Positions 1 through 10,427 of a DNA stretch of 64,000 nt are shown piece after piece. The stretch is taken from the NCBI RefSeq assembly GCF_905171765.1, contig NC_053390.1, positions 511,545,565 through 511,609,564 of the forward strand, in the 5' to 3' direction. Each line of letters starts with the position of its first letter. The first letter of the stretch is position 1. Position numbers and translations under genes: made by a program. The DNA is from Bufo bufo. Lineage: Eukaryota > Chordata > Amphibia > Anura > Bufonidae. The notes beneath the pieces were generated by a model. The model made no database searches and was not told where the DNA came from. It worked only from the letters and a program-made list of their open reading frames with translations.

Positions 1-786
1 GAGATACTTTTATAACCCTTTCCAGCTTTATGCAAGTCAACAATTCTTAATCGTAGGTCTTCTGAGAGCTCTTTTGTGCAAGGCATCATTCACATCAGGC
101 AATGCTTCCTGTGAAAAGCAAACCCAGAACTGGTGTGTGTTTTTTATAGGGCAGGGCAGCTGTAACCAACACCTTCAATCTCATTGATTGGACTCCAGTT
201 GGCTGACACCTCACTCCAATTAGCTCTTGGAGATGTCATTAGTCTAGGGGGTCACATACTTTTTCCACCTGCACTGTGAATATTTACATGGTGTGTTCAA
301 TAAAAACACGGTAACATTTAATTCTGTGTGTTTTATTAGTTTAAAAGGAACCTGTCACCAGGATTTTGTGTATAGAGCTGAGGACATGGGTTGCTAGATG
401 GCCACTAGCACATCCACAATACCCAGTCCCCATAGCTCTGTGTGCTTTTATTGTGTAAAAAACCAGATTTGATACATATGCAAATTAACCTGACTCTTCT
501 CACGTACAGGACTCATCTCAGGTTAATTTGCATATGTATCAAATCGTTTTTTTTACACAATAAAAGCACAAAGAGCTATGGGGACTGGGTATTGCGGATG
601 TGCTAGCGGCCATCTAGCAACCCATGTCCTCCGCTCTATACACAAAATCCTGGTGACAGGTTCCCATTAAGCAGACTGTGATTGTCTATTGTTGTGACTT
701 AGATGAAGATCAGATCACATTTTATGACCAATTTGTGCAGAAATCCATATCATTCCAAAGGGTTTACATACTTTTTCTTGCAACTG
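1..786 (-). mobile_element. Tc1-like transposon, 3' part cut by the window edge
   Basis: This is a second copy of the element at 41714-43317; positions 1-340 match about 42857-43200 almost base for base. The start of the window lies in the N-terminal transposase region, read on the minus strand. The right terminus at 771-786 ends in GCAACTG and is followed by TA (787-788), the normal Tc1 target dinucleotide. The copy is interrupted by a 322-bp TTAA-flanked MITE at 345-666. No coding capacity remains inside the window. Confidence 0.88.
345..666. mobile_element. Palindromic TTAA-flanked MITE inside the Tc1 copy
   Basis: The element lies between TTAA at 341-344 and TTAA at 667-670. It starts AAGGAACCTGTCACCAGG and ends with the inverse complement CCTGGTGACAGGTTCC, and the two arms of about 150 bases pair along most of their length around a centre near 500. 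The paralogous Tc1 copy has a single TTAA at 43201-43204 with no insert, so the ends and target duplication are directly visible. TTAA duplication is a hallmark of piggyBac and Kolobok transposons; the autonomous parent cannot be told from this copy. Confidence 0.88.
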
Positions 787-788
787 TA

Positions 789-2943
789 AGTGCATAAAAT
801 AAATAAATACTCAAACTACTAATTTATGTTTGTACTGCTCCCCCCAATGACCTGCCTATGGTTGTAAACAGTTTAGCATGGACTCTCTTTAAAGGAAACA
901 TCGATCAGGCCTTGTTCACCTTACCACAATTAGCATATTTGGTACTAGTCTTCCCTACCAATTAATATGTATGTTATTTTTCTGTTTTTCTAAAATTATG
1001 TTCTATGGAGGAGGGAATGGAAAACGGAAGAAAAAAAAATGCAACTGCGTGGCTGCTTGCACACTGTAATTTGCAGTGTCCATTTGCCATATGGCGGGAT
1101 GGCTGCTGACGCAAACATCAAGCGTCCTTTTAGCATCTGTCTATTTTTTATTTTGCTGTATAGAACAGTGTGCTATTACATACAAAGGCATCCAGTAACT
1201 GGCACCTATGGGTGATGGATGCCACTACATGCCAGAAATCCTCAAAAAGACATTGCAAAATGCAGTGTGAAAGCACCCAAATTCCACCGTTATAGCACAA
1301 ATGTGAATGAGGCCTTATCAAATCAACTAAAATTTGACAAGTTTTTTTGAAATGAAAGAAAAATAAATGTAAAAGTAATCAAAGAAATGGTGTACTTTGG
1401 TGCAGACAAACAGTAATGTTACCCGCATCCATCATCTACTGTTCCGGTATAATAATAATAATGGGCGATACCAGTCCTTGACAAATAGAGGCATTAGAGT
1501 TACTGTGGGGTATTTATGGTCCAGAAGATTAGTTGTTACATTCATCCCCAAATTAGCATTGTCAACATGTTCTCCTTTACTACAGGCACTGTGATTAGCA
1601 GCAACAGTGTTAAGTTATACTTACTGTATACCCCACTTATAATCATTACCAAAGATAACTCTATAGATATGCTAAACATGCATAACTATGGTATACATAC
1701 AATTTATAATGAAACATTAATGGTTCATATATATATTTATAGATCTATATATATCATTTTTTTCTTTAAATAAAAAATAAAACTTTTTAGTGCTTCAAAA
1801 CCCAACATACAGAGTCAGCAACCCCTTGTGCAAAACAATACATAAATAAGGGCAGATTTGGTATGGTTCAATTGTCTACTGACAGAAATGAGAACCCTAT
1901 GCCACTATTCAGCTGGAATTTAAGGTCTTTCCTTTGTTAAAGCATCCAAATGTTCTTTGCTAGGAGATGCTGCATAAACGCAATCAAACGATATTCAACT
2001 AAAATAATATTTTAACAATCACTAAATAGCTTTTTCGTTGTCACCTAACACTCGCGCGCACATGGGGGAGGGGGGTCAGTTACTTTGACTTACAATATAA
2101 ACAATTTGTCATAGTACAATAGGTCTATACAGAGGCGCACCATAATCTATATATATTTCTATATAAAATAGCCATGAAGGGAGGAATATTGTTAAAAGGC
2201 ATAATTCTACTCTTTCACATATTCAAACTGCTACTGTCGGGAAGCATTTTCTATCCCGGTGACAGTGCAGTGGTTTCATCTACACGTGGACAGTTTTTTT
2301 TGAGATTTAGAAATTCCTTGGCTGTAAACAGTGTAAACAGTTAACACACACTGTCAGCTACCATACGTCACTTTGTTGCTGATGTATTCTGCATCCAAAA
2401 GACATTCTGAACTCTCAACAGAGTTTTACAAATGTGTAAATGCATTTCATATACATTCACAGTAATAAATGCCCTGTATATAAGCTTGGCAGAGCTGAAA
2501 AAGCAAACTGGAAATCAAACGAATAAAAAAAAAAAATTATAAATTAGGTTATATATTTTATATGTGTACTATATCTATATATCTATGAAGTAGAAATATA
2601 GATATAATGTAATTCGCTTTGATAGTGCAATTCAAGCCTTACCTAATGTATTTTAAAAAGGTTGAACTTTGTGCTGATCAAAAGAAAACAACAAAAAACC
2701 ACTTGTACAGTCTTGAAATTATTGAAGCAGCTCTATCAGAGGCTGGTAAGCTCATAAGAGAGTGTCTGTGTTGTAGACAAAAATGTGGACAACAGATCCT
2801 CAAAGGATTTTTCTGTCCGTTGATACTCTGCTAAAAAATAAAAAGGAATGAACAAAAATGAATAGAGAAATCTTCTAAAAGACTACAGAATTTGTCTCCA
2901 ATAAAAAGACTTCAATTTTGTATCATGTTCACTGGCAATTGCT
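789..2943 (-). other. PURG: PURG 3' UTR and downstream flank
   Basis: This AT-rich stretch lies directly downstream of the PURG stop codon on the minus strand. It has no convincing reading frame and no recognised transposon. Short AT runs occur near 1730-1770 and 2540-2600. The first canonical minus-strand AATAAA I found after the stop is at 1147-1152, which would give a 3' UTR of about 1.8 kb. The UTR assignment is inferred from position only. Confidence 0.5.
1147..1152 (-). promoter_or_regulatory. PURG: Candidate PURG polyadenylation signal
   Basis: Plus-strand TTTATT reads AATAAA on the minus strand, about 1.8 kb past the PURG stop. It is the first canonical hexamer I found on that strand after the stop. 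Hexamers occur by chance in AT-rich DNA, and alternative signals may be used. Confidence 0.35.
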
Positions 2944-3918
2944 CTACTCAGGACACTCTTGCTCTTCACTACTGTCCACTCGTACATCCATTCTCTTTTC
3001 TTTATGGCTATTATAAATTTTTCTCATCTCCTCTTCATATTTGATAAAATTGTCTCCAAACCTTGTCCATACTTTGTAAGGGACTGTGATAGTGTTGCGA
3101 TAGGGTGGTCTTACCTCGCTTACCCTTAAGAATATGCCATAACGGTTAGAGCCCACATCAAAATAGAACCTCTTATTGTCCACACGGAAAGAAGTTCCTT
3201 CTGGAAGCTCAGGGGGTTCATCCCCACCACCTCGACGTTCTTCTATATCTCCTTCTCCATAATCTTCAATAAGCTGAACCAATGCATCTCTAAATTCAAT
3301 CATACCTTGAGCTGGCAGAACTATGGTCTGCTCTTGACCCAAACTTTGACCAAAATAACCAATCATTCCAGGTCCTCTGGTCATTGTTTGTCTAATTCTT
3401 AAAAACCGTCCCCGTTGGTTCTCCTTAAGGTCTAAATAATATTTTCTATTGTCTCGTTCAATATATTCGGTTTTAAGAACACTGTGTGTTGCTGGTTCTT
3501 CTGATCCAACAGAACCTGAAGGTGAGGCTGGATGAGGCCTCCTTCTAGAATCATGTTCTTTTTCACTTCCATGTTCACCTCTTTGAGAATGACTGCTTCT
3601 AAGACCTAGATGAGCATAGTGCTCAATAAAATCTCCTAAACAGTCTTTTAGTTCAGCAGCCACAGATAAGGATAACGTCAACTTGCTTTTTCTAATGTTA
3701 TCCTGTCGCCCTCTACCAATCCAAACTTCTGCAATCTTTAAAAAACGACCACGAGCACTCTGCTTGACATCCAAATAAAACCTTTTTTTCTGAATGTCAA
3801 CTCGTTTGGATGCTAGCTCTTGTATCTCTAAATTTTGTGTTGAGGGGTAGCTGTACTGTTGTGGGTAGACGTTCCTGCTTATTCCTGCACTTTCCCTCTG
3901 GCCTCTTCCTCGATCCAT
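2944..3918 (-). CDS. PURG: Purine-rich element binding protein gamma (PURG), single coding exon
   Basis: The frame is intact and encodes 324 residues ending in TAG at 2944-2946. PUR family proteins bind purine-rich single-stranded DNA and RNA and act in transcription and RNA handling. Three PUR repeats are visible: residues about 34-104 ([20 protein letters not shown]), 147-221 ([18 protein letters not shown]) and 240-305 ([18 protein letters not shown]). The linker after repeat I is rich in His, Ser and Arg. Length and sequence fit vertebrate PURG (about 320-350 residues) rather than PURA or PURB, which have long Gly-rich N-termini. I start at the ATG at 3916-3918; the open frame extends six codons upstream only to a splice acceptor at 3937, so a short extension from the upstream exon cannot be excluded. 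It is the only complete host coding exon in the window. The head-to-head WRN-like exon supports the call. Confidence 0.95.
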   Translation of the reverse strand: MDRGRGQRESAGISRNVYPQQYSYPSTQNLEIQELASKRVDIQKKRFYLDVKQSARGRFLKIAEVWIGRGRQDNIRKSKLTLSLSVAAELKDCLGDFIEHYAHLGLRSSHSQRGEHGSEKEHDSRRRPHPASPSGSVGSEEPATHSVLKTEYIERDNRKYYLDLKENQRGRFLRIRQTMTRGPGMIGYFGQSLGQEQTIVLPAQGMIEFRDALVQLIEDYGEGDIEERRGGGDEPPELPEGTSFRVDNKRFYFDVGSNRYGIFLRVSEVRPPYRNTITVPYKVWTRFGDNFIKYEEEMRKIYNSHKEKRMDVRVDSSEEQECPE

Positions 3919-3936
3919 ATTTAATGTCTCAGTCAA

Positions 3937-3950
3937 CTAGAAAAAGAAAT
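3937..3950 (-). other. PURG: Splice acceptor of the PURG coding exon
   Basis: On the minus strand the bases before the coding exon read ATTTCTTTTTCTAG, a strong polypyrimidine tract and AG. The exon therefore begins at 3936 with an 18-base leader before the ATG. This places the rest of the 5' UTR in an upstream exon, most likely in the promoter region near 58 kb. Confidence 0.75.
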
Positions 3951-4399
3951 ATTAAGTAATACAAATCAGAACTGCACATATATTAGAAACATTTGAAAGT
4001 ACACACCACATTTAAATGGGAGTTGAACTGCAGTAGCCCGGAACTACACTTTCAACACAGCTAGCTATACTTCTAGCACCATTCAAAGTGCTAGTTTCCA
4101 CACTGATTAGATATTGATGGCCTATCCTAAGGATAACCATCAATATTATGTGACTGGAAAACCCTTTTAAGCTGGTGTGTAATATTTGGTGCTTTGTACT
4201 GTATCTAAAGTTTACCAGTTGACCAACTAAATGCAGTCATGCTGGTGATGTTACATAATATACCTCAAAACCCACTAGTATTTATTGCGGCTATTCAGTA
4301 TAAACAATGGCTTGCAAATATAAGTAATCGGAAACACATACCAAATAAATCCTTTTTCAGATTTTAAGCTACTATGGCCACAGCCTTTTGCAACCATTA
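3951..4399 (-). other. PURG intron, start of the repeat-rich part
   Basis: No gene is seen. Bases 4106-4172 (ATATTGATGGCCTATCCTAA, then GGAAAACCCTTTTAA) look like one end of the MITE family seen more completely at 58757-59377 and 60689-61059. The rest is unassigned. Confidence 0.5.
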
Positions 4400-4741
4400 C
4401 AGTCAGGTCCATAAATATTGGGACATCGACAACGCTAACATTTTTGGCTCTATACACCACCACAATGGATTGGAAATGAAAAACAAAATGTGCTTTAACT
4501 GCTTTGATTTGTGGGCATTTACATCCAAATCAGGTGAACGGTGTAGGAATTACAACAGTTTGCATATGTGTTAAGGGACCAAAAGTAATGGGACAAATGG
4601 CTTCTCAGCTGTTCCATGGCCAGGTGTGTGTTATTCCCCCAATATCCCAATTACAATGAGCAGATAAAAAGGTCCAGAGTTCATTTCAAGTCTGCTATTT
4701 GCATTTGGAATCTAAAAAAATAAAAAAAATAAAAAAACAAC

Positions 4742-5696
4742 ATCAGAGAGATAGCAAAAACAATAGGCGTGGCCAAAACAACTGTTTGGAACATTCTTAA
4801 AAAGAAGGAATGCAGCGGGGAGCTCAGCAACACCAAAAGACCCAGAAGACTACGGAAAACAACTGTGGTGGATGACCGAAGAATTCTTTCCCTGGTGAAG
4901 AAAACACCCTTCACAACAGTTGGCCAGATCAAGATCACTCTCCAGGAGGTAGGTTTAGGTGTATCAAAGTCAACAATCAAGAGAAGACTTCACCAGAGTG
5001 AATACAGACGGTTCACCACAAGATGTAAAACATTGGTGAGCCTCAAAAACAGGAAGACCAGATGAAAGTTTGCCAAACAACATCTACAAAAGCCTTCACA
5101 GTTCTGGAACAACATCCTATGGACAGATGAGACCAAGATCAACTTGTACCAGAGTGATGAGAAGAGTATGGAGACGGAAAGGAACTGCTCATGATCCAAA
5201 GCATACCACCTCATCAGTGAAGCATGGTGGTGGTAGTGTCATGGCGTGGGCATGTATGGCTGCCTATAGAACTGGTTCTCTTGTATTTATTGATGACGTG
5301 ACTGCTGACAAAAGCAGCAGGATGAATTCTGAAGTGTTACGGGCAATATTATCTGCTCATATGCAGCCAAATGCTTCAGAACTCATTGGACGGCGCTTCA
5401 CATTGCAGATGGACAATGACCCCAAAGCATACTGCAAAAGCAAACAGTTTTTTAAAGGAAAGAAGTGGAATGTTATGCAATGGCCAAGTCAATCACCTGA
5501 CCTGAATCCGATTGAGCATGCAATTCACTTGCTGAAGACAAAACTGAAGGGAAAATGCCCCAAGAACAAGCAGGAACTGAAGACAGTAGAGGCCTGGCAG
5601 AGCATCACCAGGGATGAAACCCAACATCTGGTGATGTCTATGCGTTCCAGACTTCAGGCTGTAATTGACTGCAAAGAATTTGCAACAAAGTATTAA
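4742..5696 (+). pseudogene. Tc1-like transposase, broken
   Basis: This is the remnant of a DD34E transposase that would cut and paste its element. An N-terminal helix-turn-helix part is readable at about 4742-5065 (MAKTTVWNILKKKECS). The frame then meets TGA at 5063-5065 and shifts; the first catalytic Asp sits in a WTDETK-like motif near 5115 in the old frame. From about 5160 to 5696 the second frame carries SVKHGGGSVMAWACM, QMDNDPKAYC (second Asp) and SQSPDLNPIEHAIHLL (Glu). The C-terminus ends at a normal stop, LQAVIDCKEFATKY. At least one stop and one frameshift make it inactive. Confidence 0.88.
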
Positions 5697-5710
5697 AAAG
5701 TGAAAGTTTG

Positions 5711-7821
5711 TGTGGCGAAAATAACCTCGCCACTGGGTTTTGGAGGGGCCTGTTTGCCAGCCTCTTGCCTCAGGATTATGGCCCATATACTAACTTTGAA
5801 GGAGAAGACAGACTGGCCGCACAGCTTCAGGCCTCCTGCACACGGCCGTTTTTTCCCCCCCGTTTACTGGCCGTTTTTTGCGTTCCGTATACGGAACCAT
5901 TCATTTCAATGGCTCCGCAAAAAAAAACCGGAATGTACTCCGTATGCATTCCGTTTCCGTATTTCCGTTCTGTTCTAACATAGAACATGTCCTATTATTG
6001 CCCGCAAATCACGTTCCGTGGCTCCATTCAAGTCAATGGGTCCGCAAAAAAAACGGAACACATCCGTTTCCGTTCTTTGCTGAACCATCTATTGAAAATG
6101 TTATGCCCAGCCCAATTTTATCTATGTAATTACTGTATACTGTATATGCCATACGGAAAAACGGAACGGAAAAACGGAACAGAAACAAAAAAAACGGAAC
6201 GGATCCGTGAAAAACGGACCGCAAAACACTGAAAAAGCCATACGGTCGTGTGCAATAGGCCTAAATCTGTGGAACTGTTTAGGGCAGGAAAGCCATGCTT
6301 GCGGTCGGCCAAATGTGACTTCCATGGAATTCGGAAACCTCTGCTCGGATCTGGGTGATTTTTGGATATGTTGGTCACCCAGATCAGAGCTATACATGGA
6401 TGTATAAATTATGGGGATATGTGGGGTTTTGAGGTGTTTTCTGTGTTTTGGGAAAAATGTGTGTTTTCTGCCTGATTAAGTTAGCCTGTTATGTTTGGTA
6501 ATTGTATCACAGGCAGAGCCCAACCAATGTGTTTTGGTAATTGTATTTTGTTGATTGCGTCAAAGACAATGCTTATTGTATTTTGTTGATTGAGTCAAAG
6601 ACAGAGGGAAGGGGGTTTTGTGTACAATTGCTGGGAAGGTTTTAATACTGTAAATGCATGCGATTGGCTAAAATATAAACTGTCACAGTCTTCTACAAGG
6701 GCCCCAGGAGGAGTGTCCCTTGCTAAGAGACCTGCATAAAAGGCTGAAAAATAACCCATTAAAGAGTTCCTGTTTTACATTCAACATAGAGCCTCGTCTC
6801 ATGTGTGTGGGGATTGCTATAGGCTGTATACTCCCCTGGCTATAACCCCTAGCTCTTGTAAGAGCTGTTCCTGTTCCTTGTTCCTCTGGTGGTATCGGTG
6901 TCGAGCCTAGTGCTTGGAGTCCTCGGGAGGCACTAGGAGCATCCATCAACGGAGGTACCCAAGTCAGGGTGTCAGGAGATCCGTTACATTAGTGGCAAGC
7001 GGCGGGATCGTTCCCACAGCCAGAGGGACAGCTACTTACAAAACACCAAACTCCCGAACGGCATACAAGGGAATGCTCCAAACCCCCGAACGGAAAACAG
7101 CATAGCACTCCAAACTCCCGAACAGAACCTCACGAATAGCTGCTAGCAGACGAATAGGAAATGCACCCAAGCGGCTTACACTCCTAGCAATCAATCAGTC
7201 TCTAACAGCATACAGTGAATCCCCCTAAGAACGAGACGAGGCTCTGTGTTGAGGGTCAAGCAGTGGACAGCCAGAGGTGTGTGTTTATTGTTCTTATATA
7301 CACATTAGTACCACCCACAGGGTTTTGTAAAACAACCAGTAAACACGTACAATACACTCAGACACTCCCACACAAAATCCTCCCCTCTGCCTGTGATACA
7401 ATTACCTTACACAATGGGTTAATGTAATTATCACAGGCAGGGGAATACACAGTTTTACACAATGTCTTCTGTCCTGGAGACAATTGGGAAGTAATGAAAT
7501 TTATCTCCAAGGGCAAAGGCAAAACTTCATTAGCCACATGGTAGCAAAAGACAATCAAAGACATAAGAATATTTAACTGTGCAGCTATTGCATAAAACAT
7601 AGACATTTAACATATCCCCAGATAGCTCCGGTCTGAGTGCATATTATTAGGTGAATGGCACTCAGACTACACGAATACAGTTCAATTGCCATGGAGCCAA
7701 ATTCTTTCACATAGTGTTTGCAGGGGAAAATCAAGAGTTTCAACATGGGGCCATAGTCTAAAGGAAGCGGGCGGGCAACCAGGCTTCTCCAATGCATTGT
7801 GGCGAGATTGGTCTCGTCACA
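5711..7821. mobile_element. Inverted pair of LTR-like arms with 5-bp target duplication
   Basis: The insert begins TGTGGCGAAAATAACC at 5711 and ends with CTCGTCACA at 7821, and is flanked by direct GTTTG (5706-5710 and 7822-7826). The outer parts are diverged inverted copies of each other. Each arm looks like an LTR: both carry GTAATTGTATCACAGGCAGA, a TATA-like box (CATAAAAGGCT on the left, TATATAAGAACAATAAACA on the right arm's minus strand) and, downstream, AGAGCCTCGTCTC (6789-6801, and inverted near 7232-7250). The two LTR-like arms point inward, so both insert ends are U3 starts. No gag or pol remains between them. A very long-TIR DNA element is the alternative. The left arm carries a further MITE. 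Confidence 0.7.
5829..6262. mobile_element. MITE with AGGCCT-type termini nested in the left arm
   Basis: The termini are inverted: AGGCCTCCTGCACACGGCCG at the left and ACGGTCGTGTGCAATAGGCC near the right. The interior is a patchwork of CCGTTTTTT, TCCGCAAAAAA and GAACGGAA words in both orientations, as in the related elements at 10428-11991, 48605-48928 and 56555-56863. A clean target duplication is not visible here. Assignment to a PIF/Harbinger-like group is inferred from better copies with 3-bp TTA or TAA flanks. Confidence 0.7.
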
Positions 7822-8065
7822 GTTTGATTTATGATTATTATTTTGTCCCATTACTTTTGGTCCCTTAACAAGTGGGAGGCACATATGCAAACTCTTGTAA
7901 TTCCTACATCGTTCACCTGATTTGGATGTAAATACCCTCAAATTAAAGCTGACAGTCTGCAGTTAAAGCACATCTTGTTAGTTTCATTTCAAATCCATTG
8001 TGGTGGTGTATAGAGCCAAACATTTTAGAATTGTGTCGATGTCCCAATATTTATGGACCTGGCTG

Positions 8066-8245
8066 TATGTATTACAAGGTATTGATTTGGTATTTCAGCA
8101 CATTGTACAGTACAATAGTACAGACGACGTTCACTCAGATCATTTTACAATTACAAGAATGCCTTTTTCTTTTGGTTTACAAAACTGCAGCTTATTTACT
8201 AAAACAGGCATTTCTGAGTGTAAAGGATTAAACAGTGACAACACT
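8066..8245. other. Unassigned intronic sequence
   Basis: AT-rich flank to the right of the Tc1-like element. I see no gene or recognisable repeat. Confidence 0.4.
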
Positions 8246-8424
8246 TTGGGAGAGATTTATCAAACTGCTGTAAAGTAGAACTGGCTTAGTTGCCCAGGGC
8301 AACCTATCAGATGCCACCTTTCATTTTTCACAGCTCCTTTGAAAAATTAAAGGTGGAATCTAATTGGTTGCTATGGGCAACTAAGCCAGTTCTACTTTAC
8401 AGCAGTATGATAAATCTCTCCCTA
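8246..8424. mobile_element. Palindromic MITE (GATTTATCA / TGATAAATC ends)
   Basis: Two arms of about 85 bases pair almost fully: GAGATTTATCAAACTGCTGT at the left and its complement ACAGCAGTATGATAAATCTC at the right, both containing AGTAGAACTGGCTTAGTTGC or its complement. A second copy is at 61310-61488. No coding sequence. Confidence 0.85.
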
Positions 8425-8854
8425 CGATTGTAAACAGGGCTAAATAATAGAAGCGGATCAGTGACCCACCTGTGCTCAAGCAAGGATATCATGAAGTACA
8501 GGGTTTGACAGCACCACTTCAGAAATGCAATATCTGCTCCTGTTGATAAAAATTAACAGTTAGCTAAAGATTTAATTCAATAGACAAGCAATTTTAAATT
8601 GAACTATTGCATAATGTTTATTAGTACTAAAATATGAATTATTCCTTAGAACAGAAATGAAGTGCAGCATCATAATTTCAATAAACTTTGCATAAAATCA
8701 ATAGTATAAGGGAAAATACATTTTGTAATGTATCTTATTAGAGAAAAATATGTCTCATTCTCCAGCTACCTCTCCCCTTCCCTACCTGCCTCCTGTACGG
8801 ATTGTTCACTCTCACTTCACGACTACAATCTGTATGGAGAAATTAGACACACTT
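8425..8854. other. Unassigned intronic sequence
   Basis: AT-rich sequence with no gene and no repeat that I recognise. Confidence 0.4.
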
Positions 8855-8998
8855 GGGCACATTTATTAAGACCAGCATTTTAGACGCCGGTCTTAATAAA
8901 GGACTGCGCTGGTGGTGGATCCGCCAAAGTTATGAAAAGGCGCAGCCTCTATATAACTTCGGGTGATCCACCGCCGCTTTCGGGTGATCCACCGCAGC
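8855..8998. mobile_element. Short inverted-repeat MITE (GTGGATCCGCC core)
   Basis: The left part has CATTTATTAAGACCAGC and its complement GGTCTTAATAAAG nearby, then a second hairpin GGTGGATCCGCCAAAGTTAT / TATAACTTCGGGTGATCCACC. A related copy lies at about 14000-14137 in the opposite order. Confidence 0.65.
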
Positions 8999-9013
8999 TT
9001 CCTAACTGTCTTA

Positions 9014-9345
9014 GGGTCCATTCACACGTCCGTAAGTGTTTTGCGGACCCGCAAAACACGGACACCTGCAATGTGCGATCCGCAATTTGCGGATCCGCAC
9101 ATAAGACACTATAATAGAAAATGCCTTTTCTGGTCCGCAATTGCGGACAAGAATAGGACATGTTCTATTTTTTCCAGGAATGAAATTGCGGATCCCGAAA
9201 AAACGGATGCGGATCCCGAAAATGCAGATGCGGATCCAGGAAATGTGGATTTGCATCCGTTCCAGCCCCATTGAAAGTGAAAGTGAATGAATCCACAAAT
9301 TGCGGAACGAATGCGGACCCAAATTACGGACGTGTGAATGGACCC
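9014..9345. mobile_element. TTA-flanked MITE (GGGTCCATTCACACGTCCG ends)
   Basis: Terminal inverted repeats GGGTCCATTCACACGTCCG and its complement end at 9014 and 9345, with direct TTA on both sides (9011-9013, 9346-9348). Perfect 3-bp TTA duplication and GG-starting TIRs fit PIF/Harbinger-type MITEs. The interior consists of GCGGATCC, CCGCAATTGCGGACAAGAAT and related half-palindromes. Confidence 0.85.
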
Positions 9346-9354
9346 TTACTCTTA

Positions 9355-10107
9355 GGGCTCTTTCACACTTGCATTGTTGTGTTCCGGCATAGAGTTCCGT
9401 CGTCGGGGCTCTATGCCGGAAGAATCCTGATCAGGATTATCCCAATGCATTCTGAATGGAGAGAAATCCGTTCAGGATGCATCAGGATGTCTTCAGTTCA
9501 GGACCGGAACGTTTTTTGGCCGGAGAAAATACCGCAGCATGCTGCGCTTTTTGCTCCGGTCAAAAATCCTTAACACTTGCCGCAAGGCCGGATCCCGAAT
9601 TAATGAAATGCATTAATCCGGATCCGGCCTTAAGCTAAATGTCGTTTCGGCGCATTACCGGATCCAACGTTTAGCTTTTTCTGAATGGTTACCATGGCTG
9701 CCAGGACGCTAAAGTCCTGTTTGCCATGGTAAAGTGTAGTGGGGAGCAGTATACTTACCGTGCGTGCGGCTCCCGGGGCGCTTCAGAGTGACGTCAGGGC
9801 GCCCCACGCGTATGGATGACGTGATCGCATGGATCACGTCATCCATGCGCATGGGGCGCCCTGACGTCACTCTGAAGCGCCCCGGGAGCAGCACGCACGG
9901 TAAGTATACTGCTCCCTCGCTCCCCACTACTACTATGGCAGCCAGGACTTTAATAGCGTCCTGGGTGCCATAGTAACACTGAACGCATTTTGAAGACGGA
10001 TCCATCTTCAAATGCCTTTAGTTCACTTGCGGTGTTACGGATCCGGCGGGCACCTCCGGCAAATGGAGTGCACGACGGATCCGGACATTGCAAGTGTGAA
10101 AGAGGCC
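9355..10107. mobile_element. MITE (GGGCTCTTTCACACTTGCA ends) with a central palindrome
   Basis: The element abuts the previous one, sharing only CTCTTA between them. The left end is GGGCTCTTTCACACTTGCAT and the right end is its inverse complement ending GAGGCC at 10107, flanked by TTA (9352-9354) and TAA (10108-10110). The middle (about 9745-9925) is a near-perfect inverted repeat with arms of about 80 bases. It includes CGCCCTGACGTCACTCTGAA and its complement around a centre at 9830. Confidence 0.82.
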
Positions 10108-10110
10108 TAA

Positions 10111-10427
10111 CATGCCTAAAAGAGGCATAGAAAATGGTAAATGAGACGGACCTGCGTGAGCGGGGAGAAGTTGCAGACTGCAGCACAAAGGACCTTTGCG
10201 GCCAATCTGCACCAGAAATACAGCCAATTTAGACGTATTTGTTTAAAAAAATGACCCCCATTATTCGCTTACTGAAAAATGTGGGTACGCGCTTCTTATA
10301 GACGTCTATGGAAAGTGGAGGAGGATGAGGAGGTGTGAGCTGCTGGAGGGGGACAGACGCTGCTGCTGGCTCTAGTAAGTTTTCTGCCTCACCCCAGTTC
10401 TGGATATACAGCTATAATGCTCAGTAG
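10111..10427. other. Unassigned intronic sequence
   Basis: No gene or clear repeat seen between two MITEs. Confidence 0.4.

Larger units (their letters stand above)
4400..8065 (+). mobile_element. Tc1-like transposon with nested insertions
   Basis: The termini are inverted repeats: the left begins CAGTCAGGTCCATAAATATT at 4400 and the right ends with its complement at 8065. Both are flanked by TA (4398-4399 and 8066-8067). The long inverted repeats (about 4400-4610 and 7830-8065) include subterminal sequence such as GGTCCCTTAACAAGTGGGAG. A decayed transposase lies at 4742-5696. A 2.1-kb insertion at 5711-7821 separates the transposase from the right inverted repeat. Confidence 0.9.

Noticed and set aside
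1516..2834. Short frames in the PURG 3' flank
   Set aside because: AT-rich, short, without splice signals or recognisable domains.
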